The notes beneath the pieces were generated by a model. It ran no database searches. It was not told the origin of the DNA and saw nothing but the letters and a program-made list of their open reading frames with translations. The translations under genes were made by a program, and so were the position numbers. A stretch of DNA of 32,167 nt from Sphingomonadaceae bacterium (GTDB taxonomy: Bacteria; Pseudomonadota; Alphaproteobacteria; Sphingomonadales; Sphingomonadaceae). Each line of letters begins with the position of its first letter. Position 1 is the stretch's first letter. Location of the stretch: the NCBI GenBank assembly GCA_021732525.1, contig JAKFUU010000009.1, positions 1 through 32,167 on the forward strand, read 5' to 3'. Shown here one piece after another: positions 15,911 through 22,937 of this stretch.

Positions 15911-16342
15911 ATGATAATTTCACTTGTGGCTTTGCTCAGCGCAACGCTTTTTGCGGGCGCAGCACTCTACATTACCTTGGTTGAGCATCCCGCTCGGCTA
16001 GGTCTGGACGATAGCCCGCTGCTTCAACAATGGCAGCCGAGCTACAAACGCGCACTACCCATCCAGTCCAGTCTGGCCGTGATTGGCGGCGTGGCCGGGC
16101 TGCTCTCCGGTTATCTCACGAATGATTGGCGCTTGGTGGCAGGGAGTGTTGCTCTGCTTGCGAATTGGCCGTTCACAGTTTTGGTCATCTTCCCAGTCAA
16201 CAAGCGCCTGATGGGGATGGACCCTAATCACGCCAATTCCGAAAGCCGCGAGATGCTCGTCCAATGGGGCAAGCTTCACAATGTCAGAAGCGTGTTGGGA
16301 GCCATCGCCGTGCTTCTCTTCGCGGCGTCGTTTGTGAGATGA
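15911..16342 (+). CDS. DUF1772-family integral membrane protein
   Basis: This 143-residue protein has four hydrophobic segments (about residues 3-22, 50-70, 75-97 and 123-141) and matches DUF1772 (anthrone oxygenase-like): LYITLVEHPARL near the N-terminus, WQPSYKRALPIQSSLAV, NWPFTVLVIFPVNKRLM and WGKLHNVRSVLG. Bacterial members are inner-membrane proteins of unknown function. The ATG at 15911 has GAGGAAC upstream and starts right at the first membrane segment; eleven more codons are open in frame upstream but look like leader. It is a cargo gene between DUF736 and the mobilisation genes. Confidence 0.8.
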   Translation: MIISLVALLSATLFAGAALYITLVEHPARLGLDDSPLLQQWQPSYKRALPIQSSLAVIGGVAGLLSGYLTNDWRLVAGSVALLANWPFTVLVIFPVNKRLMGMDPNHANSESREMLVQWGKLHNVRSVLGAIAVLLFAASFVR

Positions 16343-16392
16343 CGCACGGTCGCCTTACCTCGTTTATGAGTTTACGGAATCATCTGTTTCCT

Positions 16393-16471
16393 CAAACCCC
16401 CAAGCGCACCCAAAGCTCCTTATTGTCAGAAGTAGAAAGCCGCTTTGGGTGCGCTTGTCTTAGGGGGTTTG
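16393..16471. other. Candidate origin of transfer (oriT) hairpin
   Basis: The left arm caaaccccc + aagcgcacccaaagc (16393-16416) is matched by a right arm at 16442-16471 reading gctttgggtgcgctt + gtctta + gggggtttg. The pairing is 15 bp plus 9 bp, with a six-base insert (gtctta) in the right arm and a 25-base loop. It lies 80 bp upstream of mobC and the relaxase gene, where MOB-P type oriTs usually lie. A bidirectional terminator for the DUF1772 gene is the alternative. The nick site cannot be read from sequence. Confidence 0.5.
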
Positions 16472-16550
16472 TCTGATTTGTCTTTAATGCAGGATATGCC
16501 TAGCGGCGCGTGTTGTCTTACATTGCCCGTGTTCCACCCAGGCATGATTG

Positions 16551-17105
16551 ATGGCGACAAATCCACTATCGAACAGCGCGACGCTCACCATTCGGCTCGA
16601 CGCCGATGCGCTCGCGGCGTTTGACAGCTTCGCGGTCGGTCGCGGCGGACGGAGCGCAGTGTTGCGGCAGATGATCGAACAGACGGTGCGGGAGATCGCA
16701 GATCGTCCGTTCATTGACCGTCCCGATGGAGTCGCTCGCAATCGTGTTTCACTGCGATTTACCGATGTCGAGATCGCCGTGATTGAGGTTCGGGCGGCGC
16801 AGCGTTCGACCGATCGCTCCGGTTGGATCAAGGCCTTGGTGCGCCGCCACCTGGCGCTGAAATCGCGGGTCGATGACGGGCTGCTGGCCGAACTTGCGCC
16901 GATCAGAATGCAGTTGCTGCGTATCGGCCGTAATCTCAATCAGGCGATGAAGGCGGCCAATGCGTCGATGCTCGAAACCGGCGACAAACAGATCGAACCG
17001 GAGCTGCAACGGATCGCCGACATGCGGATGGAAATCTCCGAGCAGGCTACAGCGGTTGGCGATGCCATGCGCGGCGATGCGAGCTACTGGACGGTAGCGG
17101 ATTGA
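16551..17105 (+). CDS. mobC: MobC-like relaxosome accessory protein
   Basis: The 184-residue protein has a ribbon-helix-helix-like N-terminus (LTIRLDADALAAFDSFA, then RSAVLRQMIEQ). Its second half has a second strand-helix unit (NRVSLRFTDVEIAVIEVRA) and the MobC signature PIRMQLLRIGRNLNQAMKAA, where IG-x-NLNQ is conserved. MobC-type proteins bind oriT and help the relaxase open the DNA. The ATG at 16551 follows an in-frame TTG (16548), and neither has a strong Shine-Dalgarno sequence. The stop TGA (17103-17105) overlaps the relaxase ATG by one base. Together with the relaxase and the hairpin upstream it makes a compact mobilisation unit. Confidence 0.8.
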   Translation: MATNPLSNSATLTIRLDADALAAFDSFAVGRGGRSAVLRQMIEQTVREIADRPFIDRPDGVARNRVSLRFTDVEIAVIEVRAAQRSTDRSGWIKALVRRHLALKSRVDDGLLAELAPIRMQLLRIGRNLNQAMKAANASMLETGDKQIEPELQRIADMRMEISEQATAVGDAMRGDASYWTVAD

Positions 17106-18157
17106 TGGGCCTAGAATCCGCCCTGTGGGAAGCAACCCGTCCGGCGTTTCGGGTGCGTTATATCCATGATCCCACCAGCACGCCGCGCGTTCCGCTCTAT
17201 GCCAGTTACGGCTTTGCCACCGGCCCGACAGCGCGGGCCAAGTTGGCACGGATCGTTCGCAAGGCACCCGAGGTCGTGGTCAAGGTTACGGGCCGCCAGC
17301 GGGGCGGCAGCCATGTGAAAGCCCATCTCGACTATATCGGCCGCAAGGGCGGCGTGGATATCGAAACCCGCGATGGCGAAATCCTGACAACCAAGGAAGA
17401 CGTTGCCGAGCGCGCGGCAGAGTGGAGCGACACGCTCCAATGGCGGTCGCGGCCTACGGTGTCGTCGGTGTCACTGATCTTCTCGATGCCCGAAGGCACT
17501 GATCCCGATAAAGTGCTGGGAGCCGTCCGCGCGCTGGCTCATGCCGAGCTGAGCGACAATCACGATTACGTTCTGGCCCTCCATACCGATACGCCGCGCC
17601 CCCATGTTCATCTGACGGTGCAGGCCGAGGGGCTGGATCGCACACGGTTCAATCCCCGACCGGTTCAACTCAATCGCTTCCGTGAACGCTTTGCCCGAGA
17701 GCTGCGAGCGCGGGGCGTTGCCGCCGAAGCAACGCCGAGACGGGCGCGAGGACAAGGGATCGCCGGGTCGAGCATGGCGTTGGTCAAATTGCGGGCGCGG
17801 CTACGAACCGAAGGGACTCGGCAGATCACCCAATCTGACCGCCGCACCAATGAACAGGCCATCGCCGTTGCGCGGGGCCAGGAGCAACTACCACCGTTCA
17901 TCGCAGCCGGTACATTCCGCTGGCAAGAGATACGCCGTGCCTATGAGCAAACCGCCGATGCGCTGGACGCTACCGGGCAAGCAGCAGACGGGGAGCTTGC
18001 CAAGGATGTTCGCACGTTCCTCGACAAGCATCAGGGCATGAACGCCACACCCGCAGTTTTTGCGGCACACCATGCCCGGATAATCGCGGCTGACCAAAGC
18101 AAGGCGGCATTGCCTGCACCGGATCGACCGCCGAAAGATCACGGGCGAGGGCGATAG
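17105..18157 (+). CDS. Relaxase / mobilisation nuclease (VirD2/MobA-like HUH endonuclease)
   Basis: This 350-residue protein carries a relaxase domain in residues ~55-220. It has KVTGRQRGGSHVKAHLDYIG with a Tyr/His environment like motif I, and the metal-binding motif LHTDTPRPHVHLTVQAEG (H-x-D-x-x-x-P-H-V-H). Relaxases nick oriT and stay covalently bound to the 5' end through a tyrosine; the candidate here is Y in HLDYIG. The remaining ~130 residues have no helicase or primase motif, so it is a short mobilisation relaxase. Translation is coupled to mobC by a one-base overlap. No coupling protein or type IV secretion gene is present in the window, so transfer would need help from another element. 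Confidence 0.85.
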   Translation: MGLESALWEATRPAFRVRYIHDPTSTPRVPLYASYGFATGPTARAKLARIVRKAPEVVVKVTGRQRGGSHVKAHLDYIGRKGGVDIETRDGEILTTKEDVAERAAEWSDTLQWRSRPTVSSVSLIFSMPEGTDPDKVLGAVRALAHAELSDNHDYVLALHTDTPRPHVHLTVQAEGLDRTRFNPRPVQLNRFRERFARELRARGVAAEATPRRARGQGIAGSSMALVKLRARLRTEGTRQITQSDRRTNEQAIAVARGQEQLPPFIAAGTFRWQEIRRAYEQTADALDATGQAADGELAKDVRTFLDKHQGMNATPAVFAAHHARIIAADQSKAALPAPDRPPKDHGRGR

Positions 18158-18263
18158 CAGCAGCCCCCGCTCTGAATTAGTCGTTCATATCAGCACCGGT
18201 AAACGTCGGGTCTAGCCGAAAGCGCACGATCGCGGTCGGCCACATATCGTGGCAGGCGTGACC

Positions 18264-18313
18264 ACACCTAGGTTGTGATGTTAACTTGCCGTCACAAAGG
18301 TGTTCTATATATT
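18264..18313 (+). promoter_or_regulatory. Promoter with overlapping palindrome upstream of the first DJ-1 gene
   Basis: TTGCCG (18286-18291), 16 bases and TATATT (18308-18313) form a plausible sigma-70 promoter, 47 bp before the start codon. Around the -35 box lies an imperfect inverted repeat: acacct-agg-ttgtga (18264-18278) and tcacaa-aggtgt (18292-18303), 12 bp of pairing with a three-base bulge. This placement suits a repressor or activator site. The regulator is unknown. Confidence 0.45.
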
Positions 18314-18359
18314 TGCAATCTGGGACAGGTCGGTTTGGTTCGATCAACGGGGTTCACTG

Positions 18360-18983
18360 ATGCAAATGCGGGTCTTGATCTTACTGGCTAATGGCTTCGA
18401 GGTCATGGAAGCAGCCTGCTTTACCGAGGTTTTTGGGTGGGCATCAATCTACGGCGATGTTAATTTCGATCAGTTCTCAGTCGGGTTGCGAAATCCGATA
18501 AAGACAACATTCGGGTTCGATGTAATTCCCGAAGGGCTGCTGGAAGAGATCATCGCCGAGGATTTTGATGCCTTGGTTATTCCGGGCGGGTTTGGCGATG
18601 CAGGGTTCTATGAGGAAGCCCTTTCCGAACCGTTTCTCGATGTCATCCGGAACTTCGATCGGCGGCAGGCACCGATTGCCGCAGTTTGCGTGAGTTCCTT
18701 GTCGCTCGCTGCGGCTGGGGTCCTCAAAGGCAGAAAAGCGACCATATATCATCAGATCGGGGGCGCACGAAAAGCAGAGCTGGAAAGCTATGGTGCCATC
18801 TTTGTCGACGAGCCCTTGGTCGTGGATGGTCACTTGATGACGTCAACCGGGCCAGGGACAGGCATAGAATTGGCTTTGAAGCTGTTGGAGTGCCTGTCCA
18901 CCGCGCAGTTTTCGCAGGAAATTCGTGAACGGATGCGCGTCCCAACTCCTGATGCCGCATGGTATCAGGGCGCGCAAGTGTGA
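18360..18983 (+). CDS. DJ-1/PfpI-family protein, copy 1
   Basis: This 207-residue protein has the DJ-1/PfpI fold: MQMRVLILLANGFEVMEAAC at the N-terminus, DALVIPGGFGDAGFYEEAL, and the nucleophile elbow AAVCVSSLSLAAAGVL with Cys110. The family includes glyoxalase III-type and protein-repair enzymes, chaperones and oxidative-stress sensors acting through this Cys. It is close to human DJ-1 in length (189 aa). It aligns without gaps over at least its first 120 residues with the second copy at 25030-25662, which has Cys at the same position. The ATG at 18360 is preferred over an ATG at 18300, whose product would start inside the promoter. It stands alone on the plus strand. Confidence 0.88.
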   Translation: MQMRVLILLANGFEVMEAACFTEVFGWASIYGDVNFDQFSVGLRNPIKTTFGFDVIPEGLLEEIIAEDFDALVIPGGFGDAGFYEEALSEPFLDVIRNFDRRQAPIAAVCVSSLSLAAAGVLKGRKATIYHQIGGARKAELESYGAIFVDEPLVVDGHLMTSTGPGTGIELALKLLECLSTAQFSQEIRERMRVPTPDAAWYQGAQV

Positions 18984-19045
18984 ATTCCTGAAGCAACGCA
19001 AGCCGGCTGTCCGGGAACGCGGGCTTATCCAAGCCGCATTTTGGA

Positions 19046-19660
19046 TCAAGTCAGTCTCGCCAACGCGCGTGCGGTTGCCTTGCGCCCTTCGATCTTTTCG
19101 ACCCAGGCGTGCAGGATGGGAAAATCCTTCAGGTCTAGACCGGCATAGCTGGCACTGCGAACCCAGGAGAAATGGGCGATATCGGCAACTGAATAGGCTT
19201 CACCATTGAGCCATTCCACTTCTTGCAAACGCGCTTCGAGCATGTCGAAATGCCGTTGGACCTCGCCTTCGAACCGGCCGATTGCGTAAGGGTCAGGAGA
19301 CTTGCGCGACCGGAAATGCGCAGCGTTCCCCATCATCGGCCCAAGCCCTGCCACTTGCAGGAACAGCCAGCTGAGGGTCTGGGCGCGGGCGACGGGCGTA
19401 GTCCCCAACAGGCCGCCGTATGCTTCAGCGAGATAGAGCAATATCGCGCCGGATTCGAAGACCGTTACAGGCACGGGGGCACCGGTATGGTGCCGAATAG
19501 CAGGGATCTTCGAATTGGGATTGATCTGGAGGTATTCCGCGACCCGCAAATCAGCGGAACCGAGTGCGATTTTCTTGAGTTCATAAGGAACGCCAAGCTC
19601 CTCAAGCGCAATCGGCACCTTGATGCCATTGGGTGTGTTGGCGGTAAAAAGTTCAATCAT
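19046..19660 (-). CDS. Glutathione S-transferase (YfcG/YghU/Ure2p-like)
   Basis: A 204-residue cytosolic GST. The thioredoxin-fold domain starts MIELFTANTPNGIKVPIALE, where N-T-P-N-G replaces the catalytic Ser/Cys/Tyr, as in the Nu-class/Ure2p-like enzymes. It contains PNSKIPAI (cis-Pro) and FESGAILLYLAEAYG, the glutathione-binding E-S pair. The alpha-helical C-terminal domain follows, with WLNGEAYSVADIAHFSWV and a conserved Asp. Nu-class GSTs often reduce disulfides or peroxides with glutathione rather than conjugate. AAAGAGAG lies upstream of the ATG. It is convergent with the DJ-1 gene, with the two stops about 60 bp apart. Confidence 0.9.
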   Translation of the reverse strand: MIELFTANTPNGIKVPIALEELGVPYELKKIALGSADLRVAEYLQINPNSKIPAIRHHTGAPVPVTVFESGAILLYLAEAYGGLLGTTPVARAQTLSWLFLQVAGLGPMMGNAAHFRSRKSPDPYAIGRFEGEVQRHFDMLEARLQEVEWLNGEAYSVADIAHFSWVRSASYAGLDLKDFPILHAWVEKIEGRKATARALARLT

Positions 19661-19858
19661 CGGATGCTCTCTTTCTGAGGTGAGACTACAGTATTCGCAG
19701 GAGCACCTCGGGCGAGACGCCGCTGCCGCCAGTGCTGCGCAGATATTCGCCGAGAATATCGTTGCTCAGTTGCGGGTGTGTGCCGTGAGTAGGCCGCGGC
19801 CTATCGTCCAAACCGGGCGCGCACGGGTTCGATCGGAAAAATCTGGCGAGCAGGCGGA

Positions 19859-20185
19859 TCATTGCTCCATCGAAGCCAGAATTTGCTTCGCCTCCCTTGC
19901 AATGGCGCTCAGCTCGTCGTCAGTTACGCCGATATGAAGTCCGTGCGTTCGGGCCCGTTCAATCAAATCCGGTTCACCCGACTTCAAGGCACAAGCATAT
20001 GTCAGGGCGGCGGCTGTTCTTGCCTCGAAGCTGCGCCCTGTGAGCGCCGCATCGATCTCCGCCCCTGTCAGACCCGATGATCGGGCTTCATTCTCGAGGT
20101 TGCCCAGAGTTTTGATGCAGCCGCAGTCGCCAAGAAGCGCGAGCTTAAGCTGCGCCTGTACCCGAGCGTGAAATTCTTCAGCCAT
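19859..20185 (-). CDS. Carboxymuconolactone decarboxylase/AhpD-like small protein
   Basis: The 108-residue protein has the helical layout of the CMD/AhpD family: LKLALLGDCGCIKTLGNLEN with a C-G-C in the place of the usual C-x-x-C, then GLTGAEIDAALTGRSFEART and TDDELSAIAREA. The family includes peroxidase partners that use a redox-active Cys pair, but here the Cys spacing is C-x-C, so catalysis by that route is doubtful. The ATG at 20185 has GGAGG at the right distance. A longer frame to 20251 overlaps the upstream gene. It overlaps the small membrane-protein gene by eight bases, so the two are one transcript. Confidence 0.6.
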   Translation of the reverse strand: MAEEFHARVQAQLKLALLGDCGCIKTLGNLENEARSSGLTGAEIDAALTGRSFEARTAAALTYACALKSGEPDLIERARTHGLHIGVTDDELSAIAREAKQILASMEQ

Positions 20186-20381
20186 GGTGTTCCTCCACGC
20201 TCGGCGCAGTCGCGAAACGCGACAACAAGGAACGGGTGAGCGAGAATGCAATAAGTGCGCTGAGGTTCAGCAATGCGGCGGTCAACGTTCCTCCAGCAAA
20301 GGCGGCGTTGACGGTCATCTGCCAGTGCAGCAGTCGTTCCGATTGCGGAGCATGGCGGATCGCAAGGGTAATCTGGGACAT
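20178..20381 (-). CDS. Small single-span membrane protein (67 aa)
   Basis: I do not recognise a family. The 67-residue protein begins MSQITLAIRHAPQSERLLHW and has one hydrophobic stretch of about 25 residues (AAFAGGTLTAALLNLSALIA), so it is probably a single- or hairpin-span inner-membrane protein. Its 3' end overlaps the CMD-like gene by eight bases with the ribosome-binding site of the latter inside it, which supports that it is translated. The ribosome-binding site for this gene itself is weak. It could serve as a membrane partner for the CMD-like protein; this is inferred only from the overlap. Confidence 0.5.
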   Translation of the reverse strand: MSQITLAIRHAPQSERLLHWQMTVNAAFAGGTLTAALLNLSALIAFSLTRSLLSRFATAPSVEEHHG

Positions 20382-20397
20382 GATTGTTCTCTGACCG

Positions 20398-20440
20398 TAT
20401 CCGCAACGGCACCCCGGCAAGCCAGTTGCCGTTGCGGATA
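20398..20440. terminator. 14-bp inverted repeat between the omp gene and the small membrane-protein gene
   Basis: tatccgcaacggca (20398-20411) pairs perfectly with tgccgttgcggata (20427-20440) over a 15-base spacer. It lies 35 bp after the end of the outer-membrane-protein gene and just before the next minus-strand gene. There is no T-run on the minus strand, so it may be a terminator without U-tract, a stabilising 3' hairpin or an operator. Confidence 0.5.
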
Positions 20441-20474
20441 TCGGTTCATGGAAGGGAGGGGCTTGTGGCGAGCG

Positions 20475-21092
20475 TCAGAAATTATAGCTCACACCGACAA
20501 GCGTCTGGTGGCGGTCATACTGACCGCCATTGTTGCCGAAGTCGCTATAGCGGTACTCGGCGCGGGCTGAGATGTGATCGGTGATCGCATATTCGAGACC
20601 GCCGCCAACCTGCCAGCCGTCGAGATTGTCCGACGAGGTCACCGGGCCGGTGAGCCCGTCGAGCGCGGTGCGCACGCGGGTGTTGGCATAGCCGCCGCGG
20701 ACATAGACCAGCGCCTTGTCGTTCACGAGATAGCCTGCGCGCGCAGACACGTCGAAGCTGTAACGCGGATCGATGGTCAGCGACTTGCCGGCCGAGGCAG
20801 CGAGCGTCTTGTCATCGACGGTCGCGCTGAACCCGGCTTCGGCGCCGATCACGATCCGATCGGTCGCCTTGAGGTTGTAACCGGCATAGCCGCCGAGCAC
20901 GACCGCATCGCGCGAGGCCTGGCCAGTGATCGGCTGCGCTTCGATACGGTCAGCGATATCGCTCCGTTCCCAGCCAGCTGTGACGCCGACATAGGGGCCG
21001 TCAAAGGTTTCGGCGTGGGCGGGGGCCGCTGCTGCGCCAAGCACAGCGACGAAGGCTGCAAAAGGGACAATCGAAATGAGGGCGGACTTCAT
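20475..21092 (-). CDS. Outer-membrane beta-barrel protein (OmpA/Opa-like small porin family)
   Basis: This 205-residue precursor has a classical signal peptide (MKSALISIVPFAAFVAVLGA, then AAAPAHA with a likely cut before ETF). The mature part has alternating strands: GPYVGVTAGWE, VVLGGYAGYNL, IVIGAEAGFSA, SFDVSARAGYLV, LVYVRGGYANT, WQVGGGLEYAI and ISARAEYRYSDFG. It ends GVSYNF with the terminal Phe needed by the BAM machinery. It belongs to the eight-stranded OmpW/OmpA-barrel type seen in alphaproteobacterial Omp25/31-like proteins. Role in this cluster is unknown; a surface or stress-induced porin is possible. It is followed by the 14-bp hairpin at 20398-20440. Confidence 0.88.
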   Translation of the reverse strand: MKSALISIVPFAAFVAVLGAAAAPAHAETFDGPYVGVTAGWERSDIADRIEAQPITGQASRDAVVLGGYAGYNLKATDRIVIGAEAGFSATVDDKTLAASAGKSLTIDPRYSFDVSARAGYLVNDKALVYVRGGYANTRVRTALDGLTGPVTSSDNLDGWQVGGGLEYAITDHISARAEYRYSDFGNNGGQYDRHQTLVGVSYNF

Positions 21093-21202
21093 GATATTTC
21101 TCCAGTTTGATCCCGGCGTTGGGGTGAGCTGGAGATAGGCGCGCTATTTCGAAGCGATAATCAGGCTAATGCGGAAGATATTGTTCCTAGATATGAAACA
21201 AT

Positions 21203-22099
21203 CTAGTTGATGGAGCGGTTCGCTCGCAGCCGATCTACAGCCAGATCGACGAAGGCCCGAACCTTGGCCGATGCCCTGCGGCCTTCAGGATGCACGACAT
21301 GGACGGGCAAGGGATCTTCTTCGAATTCGGACAATACCGTCTGCAATTTCCCATCGAACAAATCCTGGGCAATTTGATAGGATAGCGGCCGGGACAGACC
21401 CCAGCCTTGCGTGGTCGCCTTGATTACCGCTCCGTAGGTGCTGAAGGAAAGTCGGGGGGCGATCCGCACGGTTGGCTTTTGCGCCCCGGCGAAGCGCCAA
21501 TCCAGAGACGCCCATGATGTCGTGCTGACAATGATCTTGTGATTTGCCAATTCCGACGGATGCTTTGGAACGCCGTGCGCCTCGAAATAGGCGGGCGCGC
21601 CGCAAACCACCCGGCGGACCGCACCGACACGGATCGCGCTGAAGCTTGAATCAGCAAGGTCGCCAATACGGATGCCGACGTCGATTCCCTCGTCCACCAT
21701 GTTGGTGATCCGGTCGACGAACAGCGCCCTGACATTCACTTCTGGATTCTGATCAAGATATTCGGTCAAGATCGGCGCGATGTAGTCCTGACCAAACAAT
21801 GCGGATGCCGTCACGGTAAGAACGCCGGTAGGCTTGGCATAGGAGCCGCCCGCAGCAGCCTCGGCCTCGGCCACGTCGCCAAGGATGCGCCGACAATCAT
21901 CGAAGTAGCGCGTGCCCGCTTCGGTCAGTTTCACCGTCCGCGTTGTCCGGGTAAACAGCCGCGCGCCGATCTGATCTTCGAGAGATGCGACGGCCCGGGT
22001 GACCGCAGGCGGACTCATGTTCAGCTGACGTGCCGCTTCCGCAAAGCCGCTGGTTTCAGCAACTTTTACAAAGACCTGCATCGAATGAAATCGCGACAT
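21203..22099 (-). CDS. LysR-family transcriptional regulator
   Basis: This 298-residue protein has a winged HTH in residues ~1-60 (GFAEAARQLNMSPPAVTRAV, then ASLEDQIGARLFTRTTRTVK). The substrate-binding domain follows from about 90 (GVLTVTASALFGQDYIAPIL). It belongs to the large LysR subgroup that usually controls a divergent oxidoreductase or GST gene. It is divergent from the GST / fusion oxidoreductase / DJ-1 operon starting at 22263, with a 163-bp shared promoter region, so it most likely activates that operon in response to an electrophile or oxidant. The effector cannot be read from sequence. Confidence 0.93.
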   Translation of the reverse strand: MSRFHSMQVFVKVAETSGFAEAARQLNMSPPAVTRAVASLEDQIGARLFTRTTRTVKLTEAGTRYFDDCRRILGDVAEAEAAAGGSYAKPTGVLTVTASALFGQDYIAPILTEYLDQNPEVNVRALFVDRITNMVDEGIDVGIRIGDLADSSFSAIRVGAVRRVVCGAPAYFEAHGVPKHPSELANHKIIVSTTSWASLDWRFAGAQKPTVRIAPRLSFSTYGAVIKATTQGWGLSRPLSYQIAQDLFDGKLQTVLSEFEEDPLPVHVVHPEGRRASAKVRAFVDLAVDRLRANRSIN

Positions 22100-22262
22100 A
22101 ATTTACGCCCCCAACGTGAAACCACTTCTGATGTAGCTGATAAATGCATTTTTCGGAATAGTGCCTTGCACCGTTCAACGGTTCTGATCGCGCACTGGTT
22201 GGCGCATTTACTGGCTCGCCGGATGACCCTTCCGACACCAGCTTTTGCCAAAGGACACGATC
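22100..22262. promoter_or_regulatory. Divergent promoter region between the LysR gene and the GST operon
   Basis: This short intergenic region holds a perfect palindrome, accgtt-c-aacggt (22170-22182), roughly 80 bp before the GST start and 70 bp before the LysR start. LysR proteins bind dyads with a T-N11-A core in such positions, so this is a candidate site, though the dyad is shorter than a usual LysR box. I cannot assign -35/-10 elements with confidence. Confidence 0.4.
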
Positions 22263-22874
22263 ATGAAGCTCTATTCTCACCCCATTTCCGGCCACGCCCA
22301 CCGTGCGCGGCTGTTCCTTTCACTGATCGGCGCGGACGTCGAAATCGTCTCCGTCGATCTGACCAAGGCCGAGCACAAGGCCCCGGAATATCTGGCCAAG
22401 GACCGCTTCGGCCAGGTGCCGCTGCTTGAAGACGATGGCCAGTTCATTGCCGATTCCAACGCGATCATGGTCTATGCAGCCAAGAAGTTCGGCCGCACTG
22501 ATTGGCTGCCGGAAGACGCGCTCGGTGCCGCCAAGGTCCAGCGCTGGTTGTCGGTTGCCGCCGGACTCATCGCCTTCGGCCCTGGCGCTGCCCGCCTGAT
22601 CACCCTCTTCAACGCCGGGTTCAATCCTGAAGAAGTGATCGCCCGCGCCCATGCGATCCTCAAACTGATCGACGCCGAACTTGAAGGCCGGGACTGGATT
22701 GCTGCTGATCGTCCGACCATCGCCGACCTTGCGCTCTACAGCTATATTGCCAGCGCGCCCGAGGGCAATGTCGACCTGTCGGCCTACACCCAGGTCAATG
22801 GCTGGCTTGCCCGGATCGAAGCGCTGCCCGGCTTCGTCGAATTCAGCAAGAACGCCGTGGGCCTCAACGCCTGA
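22263..22874 (+). CDS. Glutathione S-transferase, first gene of the LysR-linked operon
   Basis: A 203-residue cytosolic [23 protein letters not shown] at the N-terminus with Ser as candidate catalytic residue, [20 protein letters not shown] with the cis-Pro and the glutathione-binding D-S pair, and a helical C-terminal domain with [20 protein letters not shown]. The start at 22263 has AAAGGA eight bases upstream. It shares little with the GST at 19046, so the two are not a recent duplication. It opens an operon with the fused flavoprotein, the second DJ-1 and the PNPOx protein. Confidence 0.92.
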   Translation: MKLYSHPISGHAHRARLFLSLIGADVEIVSVDLTKAEHKAPEYLAKDRFGQVPLLEDDGQFIADSNAIMVYAAKKFGRTDWLPEDALGAAKVQRWLSVAAGLIAFGPGAARLITLFNAGFNPEEVIARAHAILKLIDAELEGRDWIAADRPTIADLALYSYIASAPEGNVDLSAYTQVNGWLARIEALPGFVEFSKNAVGLNA

Positions 22875-22937
22875 TCGACGGGCCTCGGGGCTGCCGCTTG
22901 GCGGCCCCGAGGATTTTGACAAAGGGGGGAGCAAGCA

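Noticed and set aside
18264-18303. CRP/FNR site
   Set aside because: The half-sites ttgtga and tcacaa are CRP-like, but the 13-base spacing is far from the 6 (CRP) or 4 (FNR) required.
18300-18362. Upstream ATG (18300) as start of DJ-1 copy 1
   Set aside because: The extra 20 residues overlap the -10 box and have no family counterpart; the ATG at 18360 begins the conserved first strand.
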